Assembly (NCBI GenBank): GCA_946887085.1
Contig: CAMPKG010000046.1
Location: forward strand, 1-14,169
Direction of reading: 5' to 3'
Origin: an uncultured Sphingobacteriales bacterium
GTDB taxonomy: Bacteria; Bacteroidota; Bacteroidia; Chitinophagales; Chitinophagaceae
Length of the DNA: 14,169 bases
Under the pieces are notes generated by a model. It did not search any database. It was not told where the DNA came from and saw only the letters and a program-made list of their open reading frames with translations. Positions 1 through 5,690 of the stretch are shown one piece after another. The translations under genes were made by a program, and so were the position numbers. The stretch's first letter is position 1, and each line of letters begins with the position of its first letter.

Positions 1-78
1 TTGGTAGCGGAAAACTGTCGATATGGGAGTGTTTAACCGGGGGTTAATAAATTGACTTGTGTTTTGAATTAATTCTTA

Positions 79-100
79 TTAACTTTTTTTAACTTTTTTT
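79..100. repeat. Tandem 10-bp repeat (AACTTTTTTT x2)
   Basis: AACTTTTTTT occurs twice back to back at 81-90 and 91-100, preceded by TT so that TTAACTTTTTTT is nearly duplicated. The 10-base period is about one helical turn. It lies in the AT-rich leader upstream of the ABC ATPase. It could be a curved or UP-like promoter element or just low-complexity sequence; no function can be assigned. Confidence 0.5.
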
Positions 101-117
101 GTCAACACCTAAATGCG

Positions 118-138
118 GGCTGCGCAGCCTTATTTTTT
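118..138 (+). terminator. GC palindrome followed by T-run (weak terminator or operator)
   Basis: GGCTGCGCAGCC at 118-129 is a perfect 12-base palindrome, followed directly by TTATTTTTT (130-138). As RNA it could fold into a 4-bp stem with a GCGC loop and a U-tract, so it may be a weak terminator for a gene ending left of the window. The perfect dyad 40 bases upstream of the ABC ATPase start could equally be a protein-binding site. No canonical TTTG/TAnnTTTG promoter was found in 1-168. Confidence 0.3.
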
Positions 139-168
139 GCTAGCTTTATAGCGATTGAGGATCAATAC

Positions 169-951
169 ATGCAACCGATAATAACAATTAATAATCTGTC
201 GAAGAACTACGGCGAAAAAACTGTACTGAATAACATCTCACTGGACGTGTACCCCGGCCAGATCATCGGGTACATCGGCCCGAACGGTGCAGGGAAATCC
301 ACTACTGTGAAAATACTCACCGGGGTGATCCAGGATTATGACGGAGAAGTGAATGTGAACGGACGCAACCTCAGGGAAAATGTGCTGGAGGTGAAGAAAA
401 TGATAGGTTATATTCCCGAACTGGCTGAACTGTACGACCTGCTGACACCACGTGAATATCTCCACTTCATCGGCAAGCTCTATCACCTGGAAGATGAAAT
501 GATCGAAGACCGCTCGAAAAAAATGCTGGATTCGTTCGGGTTGTTGCCGAATATCGACCAGCGGATGGATAGTTTTTCGAAAGGCATGCGGCAAAAAGTG
601 CTGATAACATCAGGCTTGCTGCATAATCCTTCGATAGTGATACTTGATGAACCGCTCTCGGGTCTTGATGCCAATGCGGTGATATTGGTAAAAGAGTTGT
701 TGCAGGTATTAAAGCAGGAAGGCAAAACCATATTTTATTGCTCGCACATGATGGACGTGGTGGAAAAAGTGTCGGACAGGATAGTGCTTATAGACAAAGG
801 CAATATTGTTGCCAACGGTACTATCGATGAGTTACGTATGGACACAGGCCACTCGCTCGAGCAAATATTTTCCAAACTTACTTCGGCTGACAACATTAAC
901 CAGAAAGCAGGTGAATTCGCTTCTGCCTTCAGCAGCAAAACAGATCAATAG
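169..951 (+). CDS. ABC transporter ATP-binding protein (ABC-2 exporter type)
   Basis: Cytoplasmic ATPase subunit of an ABC transporter, 260 residues, a normal length for a single nucleotide-binding domain plus a short tail. Visible motifs in order: Walker A GPNGAGKST (37-45), Q-loop region IGYIPE (79-84) with Glu where the classical Gln stands, degenerate signature FSKGMRQK (136-143), Walker B IVILDEP (156-162) with catalytic Glu161, D-loop SGLD (164-167) and H-loop His193. The Glu in the Q-loop and the SKGMRQK signature are typical of the DrrA/CcmA-like ATPases that pair with ABC-2 or similar permeases, so export is more likely than import. The ATG is preceded by GAGG at 157-160, 8 bases upstream. 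The next gene starts 9 bases after the stop and encodes a polytopic membrane protein, its probable partner. Substrate unknown. Confidence 0.93.
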   Translation: MQPIITINNLSKNYGEKTVLNNISLDVYPGQIIGYIGPNGAGKSTTVKILTGVIQDYDGEVNVNGRNLRENVLEVKKMIGYIPELAELYDLLTPREYLHFIGKLYHLEDEMIEDRSKKMLDSFGLLPNIDQRMDSFSKGMRQKVLITSGLLHNPSIVILDEPLSGLDANAVILVKELLQVLKQEGKTIFYCSHMMDVVEKVSDRIVLIDKGNIVANGTIDELRMDTGHSLEQIFSKLTSADNINQKAGEFASAFSSKTDQ

Positions 952-960
952 ACCGCGAAG

Positions 961-2649
961 ATGAACAGGATATTTCTATGGATGGTCATGCTGCCAAAAG
1001 GCCTCTGGCGGGGTATGGGTGCAGATACGCTGCAGCTGGAAGCAATACTTACCACCAAACTTAAGATAGATGACCGGAAGCCACTGTCCTTCGGGCGTCG
1101 GCAGCAAAAAAAGCAAAGCAAATTCAACTCCGCGTTGGCAATGCTTTTTTCTTTTTTTATTGGAATCGTGTATATCTTCCCGTTGTTTGCATTTAAGGAT
1201 CCCATCATTGCTCTCTGGGCATATTTCACTACGTTCCTATTCTTACTGACGTTCTCACTGATAACAGATTTTTCAAGCGTTATTACGGACACTACAGACA
1301 AACTCATCCTGCTGTCAAGGCCCATCAACGATCGCACATTGTTCCTGGCAAGGATGCTGCATATTTTTATTTACCTGATCAGGGTTGTGTTACCTATGTC
1401 GCTGCCCGGTTGGATATTGTTAGGACTTGTGAGGGGATGGAAAGCAGCGATCGTGTTCCCATTGCCGCTGCTGTTGATGGTGTTCCTCGCGCTATTCCTG
1501 GTCAATGCTTTCTATCTGGCTATTCTCAGGCTTGCCAAACCCGGCAGGTTCAAAGACATTATGGGCTCCATACAGGTGGCATTTTCCGTCATTGTATTTA
1601 TGTCCTTCTACCTGATGCAGGGGCTGACTAAAAGTGCGGTGGCGAATATTGATATGTCGCAATATCCCTGGATACAATTCACACCACCATATTGGTTAGC
1701 TGCATGCTGGAGCTGGGTCGGGTATAGTACGGTTTTCCCACACTTATGGGCATTTAGCATATTGGCTATTGTCTTTCCGCTGTTCGCCATCTGGGCAACA
1801 GTAAAATGGCTTGCACCGCAATTTTCACTCCGCCTTGCTGCTATAGACGGTATAGATGTAACTGAGTTAAAACCGGGAACGAATGTGCGCAAGGCACCAT
1901 CTAAATTATACAGCAGGCTGGCGAATACGTTCAACCGCTCGCAGGCTGCAAAAGCAGGGTTTATGATCACCTGGCTGCAAACATCACGCAGCCGCACCTT
2001 TAAGATGCGTGTATACCCCATGCTCGCATATGCGCCTGTCTATTTCTTTTATATGCTTGTCTCGCGCGATGAGCCTTTGTCGGATGTATGGCAGCGGCTG
2101 CCGGAATCAAATATGCACCTCGTGTTGCTCTACATGTGTTCGCTGTCAATGATGCAGGCACTGAATTATGTGAGCATGTCGGACCAGTATAAAGCGGCGT
2201 GGATATATTACTCCGCTCCCATAGATACGCCCGGCAGTATCCTGGCAGGCGCATTCAAAGCATTATGGATAAAATATTTTCTTCCGTTCATGATAGCCAT
2301 CGGTGCCTTTGTCATTTTTGTCTGGGGGCCGCGTGCTATTCTCGATATGTTGCTTGCTACCGCTAATATTTCCGTCTTCGCCATTTGCGTGATGCGTGCC
2401 AGCCACAGGATATTTCCGTTCTCTATGATGGAGCAAATGAAAGAGAAAGGTGGTAAAGGTGTTGTCAGGGTGCTCTTTACTTTCCTGTTGATGGGTATGC
2501 TTGGCCTTGGCCACTACCTCATTTTACAATCCATTTCCAGCGAGCTTATGATGGTTTTGGCTATCTTGCTGGCTTCGGCATTTTTCTGGATGGTTTGGGA
2601 AAGCTGCCGGGAAACCGATTGGAAAAGCATCCGCACTGCGGAGGCCTGA
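961..2649 (+). CDS. Polytopic membrane protein, probable ABC transporter permease
   Basis: A 562-residue integral membrane protein with about 12 hydrophobic segments, roughly at residues 58-78, 82-102, 133-156, 162-189, 204-222, 262-284, 352-370, 386-404, 439-457, 459-478, 501-522 and 530-547. A hydrophilic stretch of about 65 residues (286-350) separates two halves of six segments, so it may be an internally duplicated or fused two-half permease. The N-terminal 55 residues are soluble and basic. No catalytic motif was recognised. The role as permease is inferred from the ATPase gene that ends 9 bases upstream and from the topology. No clear Shine-Dalgarno sequence precedes the ATG, which is common in this phylum, and translational coupling to the ATPase gene is likely. 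The next gene follows after 27 bases. Substrate unknown. Confidence 0.75.
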   Translation: MNRIFLWMVMLPKGLWRGMGADTLQLEAILTTKLKIDDRKPLSFGRRQQKKQSKFNSALAMLFSFFIGIVYIFPLFAFKDPIIALWAYFTTFLFLLTFSLITDFSSVITDTTDKLILLSRPINDRTLFLARMLHIFIYLIRVVLPMSLPGWILLGLVRGWKAAIVFPLPLLLMVFLALFLVNAFYLAILRLAKPGRFKDIMGSIQVAFSVIVFMSFYLMQGLTKSAVANIDMSQYPWIQFTPPYWLAACWSWVGYSTVFPHLWAFSILAIVFPLFAIWATVKWLAPQFSLRLAAIDGIDVTELKPGTNVRKAPSKLYSRLANTFNRSQAAKAGFMITWLQTSRSRTFKMRVYPMLAYAPVYFFYMLVSRDEPLSDVWQRLPESNMHLVLLYMCSLSMMQALNYVSMSDQYKAAWIYYSAPIDTPGSILAGAFKALWIKYFLPFMIAIGAFVIFVWGPRAILDMLLATANISVFAICVMRASHRIFPFSMMEQMKEKGGKGVVRVLFTFLLMGMLGLGHYLILQSISSELMMVLAILLASAFFWMVWESCRETDWKSIRTAEA

Positions 2650-2676
2650 TTAAAAACAATTACAACTGCTGAATTA

Positions 2677-4551
2677 ATGATAAGGACTTGTTTAGGTGCC
2701 GTTGCGCTTGCCGTTATTTGTTCGTCGTGCAACGACACATCTGCATCAAAAGAAAAATCAACAACTGCCGCAGACACTACTGTAAGTAAAGACCTGCACA
2801 CACAGTCGAATGCCGACAGCGTGACGATGAAACATCTCGATCTTGATATCAATGTCGATTTTGCTAAACGACAAATTTCGGGTCGTGCCAGTTGGGACAT
2901 TGATAATGCAAAGAAAGCTCGTGTACTCAGGCTCGATACTTATGACCTGACCATAGACAGCGTGAAAGCTGACGGAAAAAAAGTCGCTCACTCCCTCGGT
3001 GAGTTTGTTCAACACCTGGGTAATGCGTTGAACATACCGATAACAGGAAACACAAAGAAACTGGATATCTGGTATCACTCGGGCGCTAAAGCTACTGCAT
3101 TGCAATGGCTGGAACCTCAACAGACACTTGGTAAAAAGCATCCTTTTCTGTACACGCAATCAGAGTCTATCTATGCGCGTTCGTGGATACCGGTGGCCGA
3201 TGGTCCTGGCATACGCTATACATATACAGCACGTGTTACCGTGCCTAAAGGTTTGATGGCGCTGATGAGCGCAGAAAACCCGCAGCAGAAAAATGACAGT
3301 GGTGTTTACAATTTCAAAATGGACATTCCCATACCGGCTTACCTGATGGCGCTGGCAGTAGGTGATATAGAGTTCCGAAGTATTGACGATCGCGTTGGTG
3401 TATATGCTGAACCCAATATGGCCGACAAAGCAGCCTATGAATTTGCAGAAGTGGGCAGGATGGTAACGACGGCCGAACAATTGTATGGTCCTTACCGCTG
3501 GGGCAGATATGATGCTTTAATACTTCCTCCGGGCTTCCCGATCGGTGGCATGGAAAATCCTAAACTTACTTTTGCCACACCTACCATTATTGCAGGCGAC
3601 CGCTCACTTATGAATCTCATAGCACACGAGCTGGCTCACAACTGGAGTGGTAACCTGGTGACCAATGGTACCTGGAACGATTTCTGGCTGAACGAAGGCT
3701 TTACCGTTTATTTCGAACGCCGCCTTACGGAAGCAATGACAGATAAAGGATATGCAGACATGCTTTGGGAGCTAGGTTACCAGGACCTGGAACACACAGT
3801 AGAAGACCTTGGTAAAGACAGTAAAGACACGCATCTTAAAATTGACCTTACAGGCCGCGACCCTGATGATGGGCTCACAGATATTGCTTATGAAAAAGGT
3901 GCTTTGTTCTTAAAGCTTATTGAGAATAACGTTGGCCGCGAGAAAATGGATGCGTTCCTGAAAAAATATTTCGATGAGCATGCGTTCAAAACTATTACGA
4001 CAGAAAAATTCCTGGCATATCTCGATGCCAATTTGATAAAAGGAGATAAAGCGCTTGCGGAAAAACTGGACATTAATGCATGGGTGTATGGGCCAGGCAT
4101 ACCGAAAAATGCACCGCGTGTACAACCCGAACGCTTCAAAGCGGTAGACGCTGCTCGTAGTGAATTTTTAAGTGGCAAGGCTCCTGCTGAACTAAACACA
4201 GCAAAATGGAGCACCAACGAATGGCTGCACTTCCTGCGCAAAATGCCGAAGCCTTTAGATAAAGAAAAAATGGCTGCGCTCGATAGGCAATTCAAACTTA
4301 CGACCAGCGGCAACAGCGAGATCGCCAGTCTCTGGTATGTGATGAGCATTGCTGGCGGTTACGAAACTGCCTACCCTGCATTGGACAAATTCCTGAGCGC
4401 AGTAGGCCGCCGAAAATTCCTGGAGCCTTTGTATGAAGAAATGATGACGACAGGCAAAGAAGACATGGCTAAACGTATCTATCAGAAATACCGCGGCAAC
4501 TATCATCCCTTGGCACAGGGTACCTTGGATAAGTTGGTGATGAAATCGTAA
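2677..4551 (+). CDS. M1 family metallopeptidase lipoprotein, leukotriene A4 hydrolase-like
   Basis: Zinc aminopeptidase of the M1 family, 624 residues, very close in pattern to leukotriene A4 hydrolase/cold-active aminopeptidases. Residues 1-18 form a short hydrophobic signal ending at Cys18 (CSSC), a probable though atypical lipobox with Cys at -3, so it is likely a membrane-anchored periplasmic or surface lipoprotein. Seen: exopeptidase motif GGMEN (290-294), zinc motif HELAH (His317, Glu318, His321) with third ligand Glu340 in NEGF, and Tyr405 in AYEKG as transition-state tyrosine. A helical C-terminal domain (about 480-624) carries GRRKF (577-581), matching the human LTA4H segment with carboxylate-binding Arg563 and Lys565. 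Asp397 aligns with human Asp375, but Leu400 replaces Tyr378 and Glu163 replaces Gln136 (alignment by eye, human numbering from memory). Expected activity is removal of N-terminal residues from small peptides. It lies 27 bases after the permease gene and is followed by a strong terminator. Confidence 0.93.
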   Translation: MIRTCLGAVALAVICSSCNDTSASKEKSTTAADTTVSKDLHTQSNADSVTMKHLDLDINVDFAKRQISGRASWDIDNAKKARVLRLDTYDLTIDSVKADGKKVAHSLGEFVQHLGNALNIPITGNTKKLDIWYHSGAKATALQWLEPQQTLGKKHPFLYTQSESIYARSWIPVADGPGIRYTYTARVTVPKGLMALMSAENPQQKNDSGVYNFKMDIPIPAYLMALAVGDIEFRSIDDRVGVYAEPNMADKAAYEFAEVGRMVTTAEQLYGPYRWGRYDALILPPGFPIGGMENPKLTFATPTIIAGDRSLMNLIAHELAHNWSGNLVTNGTWNDFWLNEGFTVYFERRLTEAMTDKGYADMLWELGYQDLEHTVEDLGKDSKDTHLKIDLTGRDPDDGLTDIAYEKGALFLKLIENNVGREKMDAFLKKYFDEHAFKTITTEKFLAYLDANLIKGDKALAEKLDINAWVYGPGIPKNAPRVQPERFKAVDAARSEFLSGKAPAELNTAKWSTNEWLHFLRKMPKPLDKEKMAALDRQFKLTTSGNSEIASLWYVMSIAGGYETAYPALDKFLSAVGRRKFLEPLYEEMMTTGKEDMAKRIYQKYRGNYHPLAQGTLDKLVMKS

Positions 4552-4552
4552 T

Positions 4553-4591
4553 TGAAAGTCAGGTCGAAAGATCTGACTTTCACACTTTTTT
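4553..4591 (+). terminator. Strong intrinsic terminator after the M1 peptidase gene
   Basis: TGAAAGTCAG (4553-4562) pairs perfectly with CTGACTTTCA (4573-4582). The inner bases GTC and GAT extend the stem with one G-U pair and close on a GAAA tetraloop (4566-4569), giving about 13 base pairs. A run of six T (4586-4591) follows. It begins one base after the stop codon and closes the ABC-permease-peptidase operon. Confidence 0.92.
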
Positions 4592-4640
4592 AAAACTGGT
4601 GTCAGGTAATAGCGTCTGATATTTTTTCAGCCAGTAGTTC

Positions 4641-4655
4641 ATGAAAATTTTTCAT
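4641..4655. repeat. Inverted repeat ATGAAAA-T-TTTTCAT
   Basis: A 7-bp perfect inverted repeat with one central base, upstream of the small heat shock gene. Its arms resemble those of the larger inverted repeat 6 bases downstream (TGAAA/TTTCA core). With a single-base centre it is more credible as a DNA dyad for a regulator than as an RNA hairpin. Confidence 0.55.
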
Positions 4656-4660
4656 TCAAC

Positions 4661-4698
4661 ACTGAAATTTTTTCAGGAAAATCTGAAAAAATTTCAGT
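4661..4698. promoter_or_regulatory. 16-bp perfect inverted repeat upstream of hsp20
   Basis: ACTGAAATTTTTTCAG (4661-4676) is the exact reverse complement of CTGAAAAAATTTCAGT (4683-4698), separated by GAAAAT. Each arm is itself an inverted repeat of CTGAAA and TTTCAG around three bases, so the element holds four copies of the half-site. It is not followed by a T-run, so it is not an ordinary forward terminator. A weak promoter-like pair, TTTC (4692-4695), 19 bases, then CGCGTTTG (4715-4722), would overlap the right arm, which would suit an operator. In RNA it would form a stable AU-rich hairpin. CIRCE-like heat shock operator sequence (TTAGCACTC-N9-GAGTGCTAA) was not seen. Function is inference. 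Confidence 0.65.
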
Positions 4699-4731
4699 AG
4701 ATATACAATGGTATCGCGTTTGCATTAACTA

Positions 4732-4758
4732 ATGAAAAAACCAAAAAGGAGGATTTAA
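4732..4758 (+). other. 8-codon upstream ORF spanning the hsp20 ribosome binding site
   Basis: ATG at 4732 opens an 8-codon reading frame (MKKPKRRI) that stops with TAA at 4756-4758, two bases before the hsp20 ATG. It reads through the Shine-Dalgarno sequence as tandem AGG AGG arginine codons. If translated, it could couple or tune initiation at hsp20. It may be chance in A-rich leader sequence. Confidence 0.3.
4746..4752 (+). promoter_or_regulatory. Consensus Shine-Dalgarno sequence of hsp20
   Basis: AAGGAGG lies 8 bases before the ATG at 4761, a full-length match to the anti-Shine-Dalgarno end of 16S rRNA. It fixes the hsp20 start. Full matches are uncommon in Bacteroidota, where most genes lack one; other starts in this window have at best GAGG. 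Confidence 0.85.
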
Positions 4759-4760
4759 TT

Positions 4761-5237
4761 ATGAACACTATCGTAAAAAGAAACTACGGAGGCGTACAAA
4801 AAACAGCCTCACCTTTCAGCGGTTTGGTCGATCAGATCTTCCAGGATAACCTGAGCCGCTTTTTTGATGATGATTTCTGGGGCTTTAACGGACTGAACAG
4901 GAAGGCCAATGTACCCGTCAACGTACGGGAAACAGACAAGACCTATGAAATGGAGTTGGTAGCTCCCGGCCTGAAGAAAGAAGATTTCAGGATCAACGTC
5001 AGCAACGATATGCTTACCGTCAGCTTTGAACACAAAGAGGAAAATTGCGAACAAGGTAACGATGGCGGCTGGCTCCGCAGGGAATACCGTACCCAATCAT
5101 TCACCCGCAGCTTCAATCTCGATGACACGGTTGATGCAAACGGTATAGCTGCCCGTTATAATGACGGAGTGCTTCACCTGACCCTTCCAAAGAAAGAGGA
5201 AGCTCAAAAGCTGTCAAGGCAGATCGATATACAATAA
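4761..5237 (+). CDS. Small heat shock protein, Hsp20/alpha-crystallin family
   Basis: ATP-independent cytoplasmic holdase chaperone that binds unfolding proteins and forms large oligomers, 158 residues, a typical length. A variable N-terminal arm with Phe- and Asp-rich sequence (about 1-48) precedes the alpha-crystallin domain (about 50-146), which ends with the conserved GVLHLTLPK (136-144). The C-terminal tail carries the I-x-I anchor as IDI (155-157), used to dock onto a neighbouring dimer. The gene is monocistronic: a terminator lies upstream (4553-4591) and another downstream (5260-5292). Its leader has stacked inverted repeats, a small upstream ORF and a consensus Shine-Dalgarno sequence, all suggesting special, probably stress-linked, control. 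No good vegetative TAnnTTTG promoter is visible in front of it. Confidence 0.96.
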   Translation: MNTIVKRNYGGVQKTASPFSGLVDQIFQDNLSRFFDDDFWGFNGLNRKANVPVNVRETDKTYEMELVAPGLKKEDFRINVSNDMLTVSFEHKEENCEQGNDGGWLRREYRTQSFTRSFNLDDTVDANGIAARYNDGVLHLTLPKKEEAQKLSRQIDIQ

Positions 5238-5259
5238 GCGCGATCTCTAACAAACAAAG

Positions 5260-5292
5260 AAAGCGCCCGGAAAGTCCGGGCGTTTTCTTTTT
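5260..5292 (+). terminator. Intrinsic terminator after hsp20
   Basis: CGCCCGGA (5264-5271) pairs with TCCGGGCG (5275-5282) around AAG. Flanking AAAG and TTTT can extend the stem through a G-U pair. TTTTCTTTTT (5283-5292) forms the U-tract. It sits 23 bases after the hsp20 stop codon. Confidence 0.93.
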
Positions 5293-5391
5293 AGCGATTG
5301 CCTGCATTGTCCGATAAATTAGATCACCATGGTCGCTTTGTCTGCTGCCCCACAGGAGGCAAAAAAAGTGCCCCTGACCATTGGTCGAAAA

Positions 5392-5423
5392 TTTGGTTAA
5401 TTTATCAAATAGTAGTATATTTG
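5392..5423 (+). promoter_or_regulatory. Bacteroidota-type promoter in the intergenic region
   Basis: TTTG (5392-5395), then 20 bases, then TATATTTG (5416-5423), an exact match to the -33 TTTG and -7 TAnnTTTG consensus of the Bacteroidota primary sigma factor at a normal spacing. Transcription would start near 5430 and run into the 5449 short ORF and toward the 3' end of the minus-strand E1 gene. No long gene follows, so the product may be a small RNA or micro-protein. Confidence 0.65.
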
Positions 5424-5448
5424 GTATTGAAAATTATACACAATAAAA

Positions 5449-5520
5449 ATGACAATAGGCACCAGTCAACTCATCAGCAAATCACCGTGGGCGGATGCAC
5501 GAAATTGTAACAAAATGTAA
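5449..5520 (+). CDS. Possible 23-residue micro-protein
   Basis: ATG at 5449, about 19 bases after the start site predicted from the promoter at 5392-5423, opens a 23-codon frame ending in TAA at 5518-5520. The peptide starts MTIGTSQLISKSPW and is polar, with one Cys and no membrane segment. The same frame then stays open for 41 more codons (5521-5643, stop TGA at 5644-5646) with a lysine-, glutamine- and asparagine-rich sequence. This could be a small gene, the remains of a roughly 65-codon gene broken by a nonsense mutation, or chance. No Shine-Dalgarno sequence. I do not recognise it. Confidence 0.2.
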   Translation: MTIGTSQLISKSPWADARNCNKM

Positions 5521-5523
5521 CAA
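5506..5523. repeat. Direct repeat TGTAACAA with 10-base period
   Basis: TGTAACAA at 5506-5513 and again at 5516-5523, two bases apart, putting both copies on the same face of the helix. It lies about 80 bases downstream of the promoter candidate at 5392-5423. It could be a binding site for a regulator or chance in A/T-rich sequence. Confidence 0.4.
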
Positions 5524-5690
5524 TTACAGGAAGCCTTAATAAAAACGACCGACAACAAACGTTATCAAAATGAAAAAGCACAATATGACCCTAAAGCATT
5601 GAAAGCTCCGGCATTACACGGCAAGCAGCGATTGTGTTGTTTTTGAAAAACACTTAAATCGACACCAAGATTATCATTTTTGCGAACCGC

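Larger units (their letters stand above)
5293..5690. other. 398-base intergenic region between convergent hsp20 and E1 genes
   Basis: No recognisable protein family or structured RNA was seen here. It holds a strong plus-strand promoter candidate (5392-5423), a short ORF after it (5449-5520) whose frame stays open past its stop to 5646, and a tandem TGTAACAA repeat (5506-5523). A 70-codon frame at 5298-5510 starts inside the terminator flank and looks like chance. No convincing terminator for the minus-strand E1 gene was found. Confidence 0.6.

Noticed and set aside
1..36. Possible C-terminal end of an upstream gene (frame 1 stops at 34-36; frame 3 stops at 43-45)
   Set aside because: Two frames are open for about the same short distance and neither end is recognisable, so no gene can be assigned.
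4592..4630. Second hairpin (TCAG...CTGA followed by TATTTTTTC) after the M1 terminator
   Set aside because: Only four base pairs with a long loop; the T-run more likely belongs to the AT-rich hsp20 leader.
5298..5510. 70-codon plus-strand frame between hsp20 and E1
   Set aside because: It begins right after the hsp20 terminator, spans the promoter candidate, has no ribosome site and shows no family-like sequence.
5624..5662. AT-rich hairpin-like sequence (GTGTT...AACAC) that might terminate the E1 transcript
   Set aside because: The stem is short, has almost no GC and no loop of workable size; it does not qualify as an intrinsic terminator.
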